A stretch of 64,000 nucleotides of DNA, from positions 22,163,188-22,227,187 of the forward strand of contig JACGWO010000012.1 of the NCBI GenBank assembly GCA_034509735.1. Direction: 5' to 3'. Positions within the stretch are counted from its first letter, which is position 1. Every line of letters begins with the position of its first letter. A program made the translations under genes and the position numbers. The stretch comes from Sesamum alatum (Eukaryota > Streptophyta > Magnoliopsida > Lamiales > Pedaliaceae). The notes under the pieces are model-generated. The model was not told where the DNA came from, searched no databases, and saw only the letters and a program-made list of their open reading frames with translations. Of the stretch, positions 36,525 to 49,952 are shown in pieces.

Positions 36525-37765
36525 TGCATGTAAATTTGATTGGTACAGTGGCAACTACTAGTGTAATTAATGATCAAGGATAAGATGGTTGTATCACTAA
36601 AACACAATTGGTTGGCTCATGATCTGTGGTTCCCGTACGTCCACATTGCAAAATCGTGTTTGCCTTGCAACCAAGATATGGGGGAGCAACAATTACTTTG
36701 GTAATAATTAACTACATTGTAGTTCGTACGGACCCTACCACTAGAATAAATATAATATTTAATAATTATCATAATTAAAAATTGAATAATCGTCGTTGAT
36801 TACGATCACACAACAATTATTAGTTGTGATTTGTATAAGTATGGTCAAAACATTTTAGCCACGGAAAAAATATATTTTGTGGTGGATAAACTAAGTATTT
36901 GCATCAATTTTATTTAATCCACTACAAATAATTTAATTTTTTTCTATATTATAAATGATCACGAATTAAAAATTATAGTAAATCAAAACTATCAACCATG
37001 GTCAAGTACAACCAATGCGAAAACATAAATTTTTATCACAGTTAATTAATTAATATTTTCCATAATTTTTAGCTATGGCCAAACCATTTATTATGATTTT
37101 AGCTATGACTGATGTTTTGGCCTTAATTACTTGCAGAAACAACGACTAATAATTGTTGCATAACCGTGGTTAATAATTTATATTTACCACGATTTTTTTT
37201 CTTTCGATATACTAACTAACTATAGAGTAAAATCATATTTCTTCTAGTGATCTATAATTCATAACTACTAAAAGGTAGCAAAAGTAAAAAAATTTCTAGT
37301 GTAGCTATGAATTTTCGAAAGTGATGGACCAATTAGTTGATAGAGAAAATAATGTAGACGTTGGTAAGTACTACAATTCAATGTGATAATTAATTGATCA
37401 TTTGAAATAATTAAAATTAAACTTGATCATCAATAATTAAATTTAATCCTTAACTGTGATGATTAGAAGTTTCAATTTATTTGTTTATGGTAATTTCGTG
37501 TATGCTTATTTTATTTTGTTGTGTGTTTAAGTTTGAAATTCAGACCATATATAGCTATTTAAAATATAGATTTAGGTAACATGTAACAACATGATTTTTG
37601 AAATAGGAGGGAATTTACCCAATGATTTTCAAATCTTACACAAAAAGAATCAAGCAAATAATTTTTTTTAATAATTATATTTACATTCTCCAATCTATTA
37701 TCTATTTATACAATTACCTCTATCTTTTATATAATTACAAAAATCATCTCGTCTTTTGCTTACAC

Positions 37766-37818
<53 letters not shown>

Positions 37819-37970
37819 CAGAGAATTATGTACCTCCAAAATTTCAAGTTGATGGAGAGATCCAAAATAATATATTACGAATTATTTTGACAACTAAGAC
37901 GACTTAAAAATAGGTCCCCCCCTCATTTCATAGTACTCATAGTACTATATCTATTAACTAGTAAGATAAA
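36525..37970. repeat. Segmental blocks S and E, copy 3, with MITE and microsatellite
   Basis: Block S (36,525-36,738), a CACTA MITE, block E (37,302-37,970) as in 24,430-25,994 and, without the MITE, 1,580-4,720. An AAT microsatellite (37,768-37,815) lies within E and is absent from the other two copies. No gene. Confidence 0.8.
36739..37301. mobile_element. CACTA-type MITE, copy in block 3
   Basis: 563 bp from CACTAGAATAAATATAATA to TTTCTAGTG, flanked by TAC and TAG, at the same site as 25,005-25,620. The interior again carries TTTTTAGCTATGGCC phrases. Confidence 0.7.
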
Positions 37971-38479
37971 TTATGATGAATATGAGATTTAATGTAATTA
38001 TAAATATTTCTTTATTATTTAAAAAGTTATTAATATTTTTTGATATTTAATAAAATTATGTAATTTTTTGATGAATGCTTGAAATTGTCAACTTTGTCCT
38101 TGCTTTTTTTTTTATTTTTAATAAAAATGAAAAATATAAAAAAGTGGATGAAAAAATTTAAAAATTACAAAAAAAGTTAACCACTTACTCCATAAAATAA
38201 ATTTCAATTTTTTTTAAAAAAATAAATAAATTATAGTTCATAATCCACATTAATTCCACAAGGACATTTGATTCATTTACCACAGAAAAATGAATGGAAA
38301 TCTTACGAACACTAATGGATTCGGCTAATTGTTAAATGATCATTAAAAGTAAGGGTATTAATAATCGAGGAGCATCTATACCTTGTTATAATTGAAGAAC
38401 GCCTCTTCATATTTTTTTTCTTTATATGTTATTCTTTTTTTAAATTATTTTACCTAGGTTTTTTTTTCAACCCCAATTC
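37971..38479. other. AT-rich region upstream of HCT copy D
   Basis: Low-complexity A/T sequence with no gene. It differs from the region upstream of copy B, so the two HCT first exons have different promoters beyond the last 65 bp. Confidence 0.4.
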
Positions 38480-39199
<720 letters not shown>

Positions 39200-39959
39200 A
39201 TTTTTTTATGACACACCATTAATTATTAAAAAAAAAAGTTGATAAATATCTTGATGGCACTACAAAAAATTGTGTCATAGCTACGGATTTTTGCAACGAA
39301 TCTGCACAAAATCCGTTGTAATAAAGTTTTGCTATGAAAATTTGAAATGAAAAATTTTCGATTGCTATAGGTACTAGTACTACAATTGCATCGGTTTTCC
39401 ATCCGTTGCAAAATATGTTGCCAAAATTTTGACTTTAACGAATTTTTTAATGAGTTTGTACAACAACATTTGCAACGAATTTTATAAGATTTTTGCAACG
39501 ACTTTGTGATGATATTTTCCCGGCAAAACTTGCGACAATTTCGTTGCAACTCTTATTTCATTGCAACAACATTTGCAACGAAAATGAGTTGTAAACTTGC
39601 AACGCATTGTTTGCAACGACATCCGCTGCAAATGTTGGAACGACCTGTGCAATAAAAATTCGTGGCAAAATTGCAATATATTACTTGCAACTTCAGTCCG
39701 TTGCAAATTTTGCAGCGGATGTTGCAATGAATTTTGTTGCTAAAATCCATTGTACTTTTTATTATAATATTTTTATTTTAATTTGATATTTAATTTTTTA
39801 ATTAAATTATATTTAATTTACAACTAAAAATTTATAAAATTCAAACAAAACAAAATATTTAATTAAATATAAAATATAAGAAGATAATTCAATACATGTC
39901 ATACATGTCCAATAAACAAAAATTTAAAGTTTCAAATATCCCATATTTAATAAGATGGG

Positions 39960-41640
39960 TCATCATAACTTTCACAATAATCTAAAGGTGGTTGGCTAGA
40001 TCAGGATAGCGGCTCGTTGTTACTGGAGTTATCATCCAATGTTGATTCACTCACACCTTCCAACGCATACAAATTAATTTATCCACGAATTGCATTTTTA
40101 GCATTTGCATATTTTTGTTTTGTGCGCTTGATTTCCCGACGCATTGTTTTGTTGATAATCAAGAGTTGGTGGGTCATGGTGATAAAATAATTTTGGGGTG
40201 AAAAAATTGATTTGGATCATCCATTTATCATGACAAATGACGGGCCTGGGGTGCTAATGTCGGGCTTGGCCAAAAAGAAGTAAACACATCATTAGCAAGG
40301 ATTAGCCATGATATCATGGTTAATCCTTGCAAGTAAAGGAGACCTAAATGTAAGTAAACAAGAGATTGTGTTGGATATCCAACGCAATCCTCACAAGTAA
40401 ACAAGGCCTTAGTGTTAGTCAAGGTAAGAGAAGTGGATAACCTCGCCTCCGAGCCCATACCCCAAAATTTTGGCCTTCTTTACTCCTCCAATTGCCTCCA
40501 ACCACAATTGTTGATCATTAACCGAAGTGCTCGACGATGACTCGGGCAGACGCTGAGAAGTAATGTTCTGATCATCGTTCAACTTTTCAAAATTTTCCGA
40601 TACCATTAAAAAAAGATATATTAGCAAATAACTTCAAGATAATTTAAACTATTTAATTTGATGTAATTTTAAATAATATAAAATTACCCACTGCATCCTC
40701 AATTCTTGGGCCAGCCCAATTTCCTTCTTTTATTTTCCAACACTTCTCCAACTGCTCAATAAGTGAAGGTGGGCGACCAAGACTTTCATCTAATAAAGTT
40801 TAGAAAAGAAAATCTTAATTTTGTGTAAGAAAATCAACTAGAATCTAAAAAACAAAAAGAAATAATTATATCTTACCAACTTCCGTTTGTGATTTGAAAT
40901 AGAAACAGAACCACCTCGATAGACGTAGATGCAAATGCAATAGTTTTCTGGCAGTTCGTCTAATTCATTCATGAGATGGCTTGAAATTTCTCGCCAGTCC
41001 ACGCACTCCGTAGGCCAGCCCAAACTTCATTGCGCATCCAATCGGCTTTTTTTTTTGTTTCTCCTACATCACCCGATCATCTCCCTAATCCATTTTCTAA
41101 CCCCTAAAATCAAAATTACTGTGAATTTGGTCTACACCACTTGAATTCCATGTATAGTGTGCCTACAAGATATAATAAATCAATATAATAACATAACCAA
41201 AATTTTAACTAATAACAAAATAAACAAAAATTAAAAATTTAAATCTTACACTAAATTTACAAAACTAGAAGTCCTTAGTCTATTGTGGAATATCTTTGAA
41301 GGAAGGTTGTCCCTAAATAGTAGCATTTAATAATGAATTTAATGACCGGTAGTATATCTGAATCCCTACAAAGTAACAAAAAATTAATTATTAATAATAA
41401 ATACAATACAATAATTTAAAAGCTTTTATAAACAATCGAAACATTTAAAGTATCTTACATGGCAAACTCCAGGGTAATGAAATCTAATTGAGTAGTTATC
41501 GGAGGAATATTATTAGACACGACATCAGGTACGAATGCAGATGGTGGTGGTGGTGGTGGTGGTGTCGGTGCCATTGATGAGGATACCGCTGGTGATGGTG
41601 ATGATGATAGTGATGGAGCTACATATGTGTTTCCCATATC
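39960..41640 (-). pseudogene. TNPA-like protein of the second CACTA (Transposase_24-type)
   Basis: Minus-strand pieces in order: a proline-rich start (41,637-41,455; SSMAPTPPPPPPP), an exon at about 41,030-40,878 (VYRGGSVSISNHKRKL, then donor GTAAGA), one at 40,800-40,690 (DESLGRPPSLIEQLEK, then GNWAGPRIEDAV) and one at about 40,610-40,430 (SENFEKLNDD, NDQQLWLEAIGGVKKAKILG, YGLGGEV). The GRPPS, W..PR and LW.EA.GG..K..I.G.G patterns are typical of En/Spm accessory proteins. It is homologous to the TNPA-like gene at 17.0-20.0 kb. No transposase (TNP2) part is present. Exon ends are approximate. Confidence 0.75.
40235..40410. repeat. Palindrome cluster between GTTTACTTG repeats (MITE-like)
   Basis: A 36-bp palindrome at 40,295-40,330 (halves GCAAGGATTAGCCATGAT and ATCATGGTTAATCCTTGC, one mismatch) and a 24-bp one at 40,365-40,388 around GGATATCC. 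AAGTAAACA or its variants occur four times around them. The end AGGCCTTGTTTACTTG recalls Tourist-like MITE ends. Confidence 0.55.
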
Positions 41641-41744
41641 AACATAAGAAGGGAGTAGAGTAGGAGATGAGGAAGTAATTTGGAAGCGTAAAATAGCTCA
41701 TCATGAATGTCGAAATAGCTTAAATTACCAATTTGAAAAGAACC

Positions 41745-44700
41745 TCATAGCCAGCTTATGAAAGCAAATTCCGTGTCCACCTTACAAGCGATGTTTAATT
41801 TTATCCATAACAACACGATATCAGGATCTCTTAGAATGTCCAACAACCGATGGAAGGCGTAAATAACCGCCACCTTGCTCCACTGCTTGCACTCCCAAGA
41901 TTCGATCCAGCCTATCACGAACTGCCGAGCAGACATTCTTGCTACAAGCCACTGTAGACTTATGAAAATTAATAACTTGACCCGAGACCGGAGCATAACG
42001 ATTCGGAATATTTGTTATGCAAAGTAAATGATCATTAGTAGTTGGACAAAATAACAAGGTGTCGTCAATAAAAAGCAAACGAGATATAGCTGGAGTGTCG
42101 TTGCAAATGCGAACTCCTGAAAGTCTATTTTGTGCCACCTCAGAATTGATCAGACAACTCATCATTTCTGTACACAAAAGAAAAAGATACGGTGACAGAG
42201 GACAGCCCTGACAGAGCCCCTCTGTGGTTGTAAATAACCAAAGCATAACAAGAGAGACGCAACTAGCATCAAAACCTAGTCGAAGCAAAACTGACTACAA
42301 AAAGGACCATTCGACTTTTGCAACTTTTTCATAGGCTTTACTCATATTAAGCTTTACAGAGACAAGAACGATCATTACCGCGAACCGTAGCACAAAAAAG
42401 TGAAAAAGCTCAAAAGCATATTATCAGTAATAAGACGACCAGGCACAAATCAGACTGTTGAGGGGAAATAATATCATCCAGAAAAGGCCTAAGACGATTA
42501 GCAAAGGTCTTCAATGCAACTTTATAACACACATTGCATAAACTAATGGGATGAAATTGAGTCATATCTTCAAGATTAGAACACTTAGGTATTAACAGAA
42601 TATTCATGTGATTCACATTAGAAGGCATACATTGATTATTTAAGGTATTTAATACAATCTCAATTATATCAGAACCAACTATATGCTAAAAATTCTTATA
42701 GAAAACTGGAGGAAAACCATCTGGACCCAACAATTTAAGAAGGGACATATGAGAAAGAGCTAAGAGAACCTCATCAGTAGTGTAAGGCCGCGTCAGTGAA
42801 GCATTCGTCGTTGGACTGACTCAAGGCTCAAGAAGATCCACAGAAGCTTGGAGCTCGGCGTGGACTGTCAGATCGAAAAATATTTGAGGAATAAGAATGG
42901 ATAATATCCCTCATAGATAGGATATCTTCTTGCCACAAGCCCTTAACATCCCGAAGCCCCGAAATACAATGATTTCGATGTCGATTGGAAGTTTTAGCAT
43001 GGAAAAACTTAGTACATATGTCACCCGCTTTCAACCAATCCGTCTCGGCATGTTGTTGCCACATTTAATCTCTTTTCAGGCCAAAGTTTCCTCCAATTCC
43101 CGCGAGCAGGTCCTTTCTCCGACGCTTAGAATCAGCGAACTTGCCCTAAGTTGGACTAGTTCATTTTCAAGAAATCGAATGCGACGACAAGGGTCAGATT
43201 GTTATTTACTCTAGGCGGACAAATCCTGTTGACATTCTTTTAGGATATTCAAAACACGCTCACAAGGTTGAGCAACATGGGAAGAATGCCAACTTGACCA
43301 CACAACCTCTTCACAAGGAGGTTCATGCAACCGCCATGCTTCAAAGTGAAGATTCGTGGGCTACCGACTCCGACGAAACAAATCCATACTACCCGCGTGC
43401 ACAAGCATCGGAGCATGGTTAGAGTAAAGGCACGGAATAGGAACATCATGTGCATCAGGAAACATTACGCAAAGCCAATAAAGCACAAGCTCTATTTAGC
43501 AGTTAACAAACAGTATAAGGTTCCTCTCTATAATTCGACCAAGTGAAACAGCCCCCTCGGAAGCCAATAAAACAGTCTACTGCAATTTAAGGCATGTTGA
43601 ATATCCCTTATCTGCCAATGAGGTTGCAAACCACCCCCCGACTTATCCCAATTATCCAAAATTTCGTTAAAATCCCCAACATAAATCTATGGGAGGGACG
43701 AGTGAAAGCTCAAACACTTTAATATAAATTCGTGCAAAGCTTCAGGAGACCGCAGAACCCTATAAAACACCAAGAAACGCCCGATTGCAACTCATGAATA
43801 AGGACATCAATATGGCGCCGAGATACACTAAGCAACTGGACATCAACATCACGTCCCTACAATAACGCAAGGCCACTCCCTCTACTAATAGAGTTCACAT
43901 TCACGCCAAATATCTCAAACTTCTATTTCAGAAATTCAGTCCGAGTCGTTGACACTTAGTTCTAGATAAAAAAAAAAAAAAAAAACCAACGGGGGATAGT
44001 ATTGATTGATCAATCGGCCCAAGTGTTGAACTATTAGGTATCCCCTGACAGTTCCAAAATAGTGAATTTTGGCATCTGGCGAGGCTGCCAACAGCTTCTG
44101 CCGATGAATTAGATGACGATGCATTGACAACATGGGGAATCCTCTTCGACGAAGAAACCAGCATGGCCCCAACACCTTTTTACACTTGCGTCCGCCACAA
44201 TTGAGCAGTAGCAAATGACCTCATCTCCCACCCCGATTCAGCACAAGAGGAGGGCGAGGAGATACTGGCGGTAATGAGGGATATGAGAATCATGATGGGA
44301 CAGTAACAAGAGCATTAGGTAGTAGCAGTGAAGAGCCATGCAAAGAAGGCTTTTGTGTTTCAGAGAGAAAGGGCTAAGCCGAGGCCACTTCAGTTTCCTC
44401 TTTACCCCAGAAGCCTTTGAATAACCACCTGGAGACGGGGGGTGTGTTGGAACAGAAGGGATAGCATAGGGAAACCCCCAAAGATGTTCTGCCCAGAAGC
44501 AATCCAATACCACCACCTGCCGAATGAGACGAACCCCTTCTAGACGAAATAGAAAGACCCTCCCGACCATCAGTTCCAAAAGATAGTGATCAGCCACAAA
44601 TACGGGGACGGGCCCTAAGCCAAGGACCATAGAGAGTATTGGAACCCGGATCCATGAAATCATCCGCATACTGAAGTTCACAAGTCCGAGCCATATGGCC

Positions 44701-45000
44701 CAAGATACCACAAAGATAATAGAAAGTGTCCAGCGATTCATATGTAAAAGATAGAACTGAAGCGCGTCCATCCTCTGCTCGAATGTTAGATGAATGTAAT
44801 AGAGTTTTACGAACATCGAAAAGAAACCCAAACCCAAAGTGAGGAAAATATGGAAGAGTGGCGATAGAGAAAAAGGGAAGATAGAGAAAATCAAAGGGAA
44901 AGACAGCGAAAAGGAATAAGATCACACCAAAAATGTTGTCGCCGGAGGATAACTGACATGAATAAAACTGTCAAGAGCATATAACCACTCTCAACTAACA
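41745..45000 (-). pseudogene. Degenerate LINE with ORF1, endonuclease and reverse transcriptase
   Basis: Minus strand, from right to left. ORF1: VRKTLLHSSNIRAEDG, SFTYESLDTFYYLCGILGH, MARTCEL (zinc knuckle with the first Cys changed to Tyr, about 44,700). ORF2 start: NSLFWNCQGIPNSSTLG (about 44,040), the usual opening of the endonuclease. Linker: DWLKAGDICTKFFHAKTSNR (about 43,010). RT: MNILLIPKCSNLEDMTQFHP, SLCNVCYKVALKTFANRLRP (42,490-42,600), CQGCPLSPYLFLLCTEMMSC and the catalytic box LLFIDDTLLFC, where FADD has become FIDD (about 42,045-42,080). Many frameshifts. The 3' end is missing, no poly-A is seen at the left. It abuts the second CACTA. A different LINE from that at 34-36 kb. Confidence 0.8.
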
Positions 45001-45682
45001 AAAACCAACGAGAACCGGCCAAACTAACTCCCAAACAGTGAGAGAGAAAAAGACCCTCCTAACGGGAGTAGAATTATGCAAAATTAAGAGTAAGCTCAAA
45101 ACAATAACCACCTAATATTTATCTGTTTTATTTTGTTTCCTTGAATCTTTTCTCAACTTCCACTTTCTCTTGATTATCTCTTTCATTTTTTTCCCTCAGT
45201 CCAACCTTTAGACTTGTTTTCATTGATGCATAGCATATTTTGTCCTAAATAAAACAACTAAACATCTTAGAACATGACATGTATGTAATTACTGACATTT
45301 CACATGGATGATGAAATATTGATTGTTCAATAAAGTTTTCAGTGATGTAGCACGTGTATTATCCTAAATTCATATGATCATCGGTATACACTGTTTATAA
45401 ATAGGAAGCATAATACATAATTTACTATGATTGAGTCATTGAGAGCACCAAAAACATACTATAAGTCAGGTGATGTTTTTCGTGCCGTGGAACATTGTGA
45501 GCTACTGAATGATAGCTAGTCACAGTGGACCAACATCAACTGCAAAGGTAAAAAAAAAGCGCGGTTCTCTCTTGTTTTTTCTTTGTTTTTTTTCAATGAA
45601 ATTGGCAGGATTTGTTTTATGATGTGAATTCTTGACTTTTCAATGAAAGAATATTAAACTATATTTAAGTTTAGTACCATAA
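45001..45682. other. Spacer before the copia element, no supported gene
   Basis: AT-rich sequence. TATAAATAGG at about 45,408 looks like a TATA box followed by a short leader, but no coding frame follows. The copia target CATAA is at 45,678-45,682. Confidence 0.35.
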
Positions 45683-45940
45683 TGTTAGGTATGGCTCACA
45701 TACCGAAAAAAGGATAGATGTTGGAGCGGAGCGGAGCCCCTGCAGTATGGTACAGGGGCATATTGTAAAAATGTACCGTATGGTTACTTATATATGTTGT
45801 ATTTATAACCTAGTGAGACTAATTCTCTCATAATAAAATTACACAGTCGTCACCGCTCCCGGGGATGTAGGCACATTCCCAAACCTCATTAAATCCTTAT
45901 ATTGTTTACTCTTATGTTCAATAGCATTAATTTCTCAACA
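45683..45940 (+). repeat. 5' LTR of the copia element
   Basis: 258 bp, TG...CA ends (TGTTAGG to CTCAACA). It contains the paired phrases GGAGCGGAGCGGAGCCCC and GTATGGTACAGGGGCA, and a TATA-like TTATATATG, probably the promoter of the element. Confidence 0.95.
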
Positions 45941-45962
45941 AGTGGTACCAGAGCACGTTGAG

Positions 45963-46700
45963 ATGGCTATGTCAGGCGTAAAATTTGAAGTGGTGAAGTT
46001 TGATGAAACTGGAAACTTCGAATTGTGGCAAATGAGGGTGAAGGATCTGTTGGCGCACAAGGGATTCTGAAGGCATTGCGGCCACAGAAACCGGATTCAA
46101 TGGATGACGAGGATTGGGTATAACTCTAGCAGCGCGCGGCAAGAACCAACCGTCTATGTCTCGTAGATGAGATCATGTATCACGTATGAATCTCAAATCT
46201 CCAGGTAAAGTATGGAAAAAACTCGAGATCCAGTTTATGTTCAAATCTATAACGAATAAACTGTATCTAAAACAAAGGTTGTATCGACTAAAGATGCATG
46301 AGGGTTCCGATTTGGCGCAGCATGTGAACGTCTTCAATCAGATAATCACATATCTCGCACGTTTGGATGTGAATATTGAGGATGAAGACAGAGCAATGAT
46401 TCTGTTGTGTTCATTTGCCTTCTCTTATGAACACCCGGTGACTACACTTACATATGGGAAGGAAATGATCAAAGTTGATGAGATTACTGCAGCCTTGTTG
46501 GCACACAACCATCGGAAACAGAATGCATGGGAAACCTCTCATGGTGATAGTCTATATGTTAAGGGTAATTAGGAACATGGAAGGAACTAGAGAATGAGGG
46601 TTATGGAAAACGAAATTCCAAATCGAAGTCAAGGGATAAAAAGACGATTCATTGCTACAAGTGCAAGGGACCGGGACACATGAAGAGAGATTGTCCAAAG
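45963..46700 (+). pseudogene. Copia Gag with zinc knuckle
   Basis: Opens MAMSGVKFEVVKFDETGNFE, then LWQMRVKDLLAHKG, then a frame break near 46,065 and stops. From 46,186 the UBN2 part reads open: PGKVWKKLEIQFMFKSITNK, MHEGSDLAQHVNVFNQIITY, LCSFAFSYEHPVTTL. After another frame shift the zinc knuckle CYKCKGPGHMKRDC (CX2CX4HX4C) is at about 46,650-46,693. Gag forms the virus-like particle and binds RNA. Frameshifted, so non-functional. Confidence 0.85.
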
Positions 46701-46785
46701 CTTAAAAGGCAAGGTGATGAGAAACGTGATAACTCATCCGAGTCTGCCAATTTGGTGCAGAATGACAATTCAGATTGCAGTGATG

Positions 46786-48023
46786 GTGATATGCTTTTGG
46801 TTTCAACAAGTCAGTTCGTGGATGCATGGATTCTTGATTCTGGATGCTCTTATCATATAACGCCTAACAGGAAGTGGTTCACGTCATACAGGTCAAGTAA
46901 TTCTAGTTCAGTCTATTTAGGTGATGATAGATGTTGCAATATTGTTGGTATTGGTGATGTCAGAATTAAGATGTATGATGGTACTATTAGAACATTATGT
47001 GATGTTAGGCATATACCGGAGTTGAAAAAGAATCTGATTTCCTTGGGAACTTTGCATAAAAGTAGTTTCATTCTTAAAGCAGACGAACACAGGGAAACCA
47101 TTAGAATTGTTAAGGGTGCATTAAATGTGATGAAATGAAAGATAACTGCAAGGAATATCTATAAATAGTTAGGGAGTACAGTTGTAGGTGGTGTTCATTC
47201 TGTTGAGACATGTGATGATAATAACAAACTATGACATATGCGTCTTGTCCACCTTAGTGAAAGAGGGATGATCGAAATACATAAAAGAAACTTGTTGCAT
47301 GGTGTTAAAAGCTGCAAGCTCGATTTCTATAAGTTTTGTGTGTTTGGAAAACAGACTAAAGTTAGTTTCTCAACTGGAAAACACAAAACTAAGGGGATTC
47401 TTGATTATGTGCGTTCTGGTGTGTGGGGGCCTACCAGGGAATCGTCTTTGGTTGGATCTTTGTATTATGTTACGTTTACTGATGATTTTTCTAGGAAAGT
47501 TTGGGTGTACTTCTTGAAACAAAAATCTGAAGTGTTCGCCATGTTCAAGCTGTGGAAAGCTGAGGTGGAGAACCAAACTGGTTAAAAATCAAGTATTTGA
47601 GATCTAACAATGGCACTAAGTACACAGATTCACAGTTTCAGAAGTTTTCTGAGGAGCATGGGATTCAGAGGCATTTTTCAGTGCGCAAGACACCACAGTA
47701 ATGGTGTTGCAGAAAGGATGAACAGGTCCTTGACTGAAAGGGCAAGATGTTTTAGACTGAACGCAATGCTTCCTAAAAGCTTCTGGGCAGAGGCCGTGAG
47801 TATGGCGTGCTATCTCATCAATAGATCACCACGGGCATCATTAGGTGGAAAGATTGCAGAAGAGGTATGGACAGGTAATTTAGTTTATTTTGATCACTTA
47901 TGGATTTTTGGTTGTCTTGCTTACGTGCATGTACCCAGTAATGAAAGATCAAAGCTAGATCCAAAATCCAAGAAGTGCATCTTTCTGGGTTATAAAAAAG
48001 GTGTCAAAGGTTACAAGTTTTAG
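46786..48023 (+). pseudogene. Copia protease and integrase
   Basis: Protease: WILDSGCSYHITPN (active-site DSG, about 46,830), GIGDVRIKMYDG, VRHIPELKKNLISLG. Pre-integrase: RHMRLVHLSERGM then KLDFYKFCVFGKQ. Integrase core: VGSLYYVTFTDDFSRKVWVY holds the first Asp; the second should be in 'DNG' but reads SNNGTKY (about 47,605); the Glu is in NGVAERMNRSL (about 47,705), with a stop just before it. Then FWAEAVSMACYLINRSP and FGCLAYVHVP. Stops and frame changes lie near 47,110-47,240, 47,585 and 47,700. Loss of a catalytic Asp means the integrase would be dead even if read through. Confidence 0.85.
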
Positions 48024-48676
48024 GATCTAGCTGTAAGGAAGATGGTGATTAGTCCAGATGCAGTGTTTGATGAGCAGTTTATGCTGCAGGAACACCAAGA
48101 CAAGATACCAAAAAAGAGTTCCAACTCAGATACATTGCAGATGGAGTTGGAACCACATCCGGTAGAACTGAGAGCATTGGAAGACCACATCCAACATCTG
48201 GTGATCCTATAGCAATTGAGAGCGGTGGGGGTTCACACCAATCATCTGGCGGTTCTACTACAGATAAAATGCAATCTTATAACCTAGCTAGAGATAGGCT
48301 GAGGCGCACCAATGTAAACCCTCCAAGCAGACTGTGTTATGAAGACATGGTCGCTTTTTTCACTCCTCATAAGGGGAGATGATCCAACTACTTTTCAAGG
48401 AGCTATCACAGCCAGGAGAAAAAGGAGTAGATGGGTGCAATGGTAGAAGAGATAGAGTCCTTGCAGAAAAACCATACATAGGAGCTAGTTTAGCTTATTG
48501 AGGAAAAGAAGGCTATCGGCTACAAGTAGGTGTACAAAAGGAAACCAGCAGTATCAGAAAAAAAGGAAAAAAGTTCAAGGCTTAGTTGGTAGCAAAGGGA
48601 TATTCACAGAAAAAGGGGATACTTCAATCAGGGCGGTACTCGCATTAGTGCCAGTTGGGACCTGTATTTAGAGCAG
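48024..48676 (+). pseudogene. Degenerate linker between integrase and reverse transcriptase
   Basis: Broken frames only, with the start of the RT domain badly degraded (SPDAVFDEQFMLQEH near 48,050; an unclear RT start at about 48,360-48,650). It holds no other feature. Confidence 0.6.
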
Positions 48677-49845
48677 ATGGATGTTAAAATTGCGTTTTTA
48701 TATGGTGATTCAGAAGAGCAGATTTACTTGGAGCAGCCAGATGGTTTCACTCAACCTGGACATGAGCATCTGGTTTGTAAGTTAAAGAAATTATTGTATG
48801 GATTGAAACAGTCTCGAAGACAGTGGTACAAGCAGTTCGACTCCTGCATGATTCAGATTGGCTACAAACGTTGTGAGTATGATTGTTGTGTTTATGTTAA
48901 GAGCTTTGATGATGGTTCTTTTATTTTTCTGTTGCTATATGTTGATGATATGCTAATTGCTGCAAAGAATATGCATGATGTTCTCGCTTTGAAAGCCTTA
49001 TTGAGCCAGGAATTTGATATGAAAGACTTAGGTGCTGCAAAGAAAATTCTTGGAATGGAGATTGACAGAGTAAGAGGCTCAAGGAAACTGTGGCTATCTC
49101 AACGAGGCTACGTTGAGAAAGTGTTAGACCGGTTCGGTATGAGCAAAGCAAAGCCAGTGAATACTCCATTGGCAAATCACTTCAAGCTTTCTTCATATCA
49201 ATGCCCTAAGACAGATTGTGAGATTGAAGATATGGCAAAGGTTCCATATACTAGTGCAGTTGGTTGTGATGTATGCAATGGTATGCACTCGCCCTGATTT
49301 GGCTCATGTTGTTAGTCAAGTCGGTAAATACATGTCCAAACCAGGTAGACACCATTGGGAAGTAGTCAAATGGATTTTTAGGTATCTGAAAGGTTCTGTT
49401 GGGCATGGAATTGTATTCGGCAGTCAACAGGATGATCCTTTAGTTGTTGGATATGTGGATTCTGACTACGTTGGTGATTTGGATGATAGAAGGTCTACAA
49501 CTGGGTATGTTTTCACTCTAGGTGGAGGGCATATATGTTGGAAATCATCAGTTCAGTCTATTGTGGTGGCCATGCATTATGGCTTACCAGGGTTGGTAAA
49601 GGAATTCGGTGTTGAGCACGGTGGAGTTTCAGTTGCACTGTGATAGTCAAAGTGCTATCTACTTAACTAAGAACCAGGTGTATCATGTCAGAACAAAACA
49701 TATTGATGTGAGGTATCACAAGATTAGAGAGTTGGTGCATCAGGTGAGATACTAATACAAAAGGTTCATACAAGTGATAATGCAGCTGATACGTTGACCA
49801 AGCCAATTACGATCAACAAGTTCACCATTGCTTGGACTTGTTGAA
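48677..49845 (+). pseudogene. Copia reverse transcriptase and RNase H
   Basis: RT (48,677-49,260): MDVKIAFLYGDSEEQIYLEQ, PDGFTQPGHEHLVCKLKKLL, YGLKQSRRQWYKQF, the catalytic box LLLYVDDMLIAAKN (about 48,930-48,970, YVDD intact), DMKDLGAAKKILGMEI. A frame change at about 49,262 leads to RNase H: CTRPDLAHVVSQVGKYMSKP, YLKGSVGHGIVFG, GYVDSDYVGDLDDRRSTTGY, HICWKSSVQSIVVA. Another change near 49,600 gives HCDSQSAIYLTKNQVYHVRT, KHIDVRYHKIREL. RT copies the element's RNA and RNase H removes the template. The catalytic residues remain but frameshifts block a full polyprotein. Confidence 0.9.
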
Positions 49846-49952
49846 TGTTTACAGTTGCTAGACGAGCATGGTAACCCAGCCCACTTTGGTGTGTGAGAAA
49901 CTTCGTGGTTGTTTGTATCCTAAGGGGCTTGATATTCGTCAAGGTGGAGATT

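Larger units (their letters stand above)
39258..41744 (-). mobile_element. Second CACTA element, one end present, other end replaced by a LINE
   Basis: The end CACTACAAAAAATTGTGTC lies at 39,258, followed by 500 bp packed with TTGCAACGAA-like repeats in both orientations, a subterminal motif different from the first CACTA. The TNPA-like gene on the minus strand points toward this end. No matching TAGTG end is found before the LINE at 41,745. It sits in the HCT downstream block; the paralogue at 33,225 (GTATCTTCATCG) has no insertion. Confidence 0.75.
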
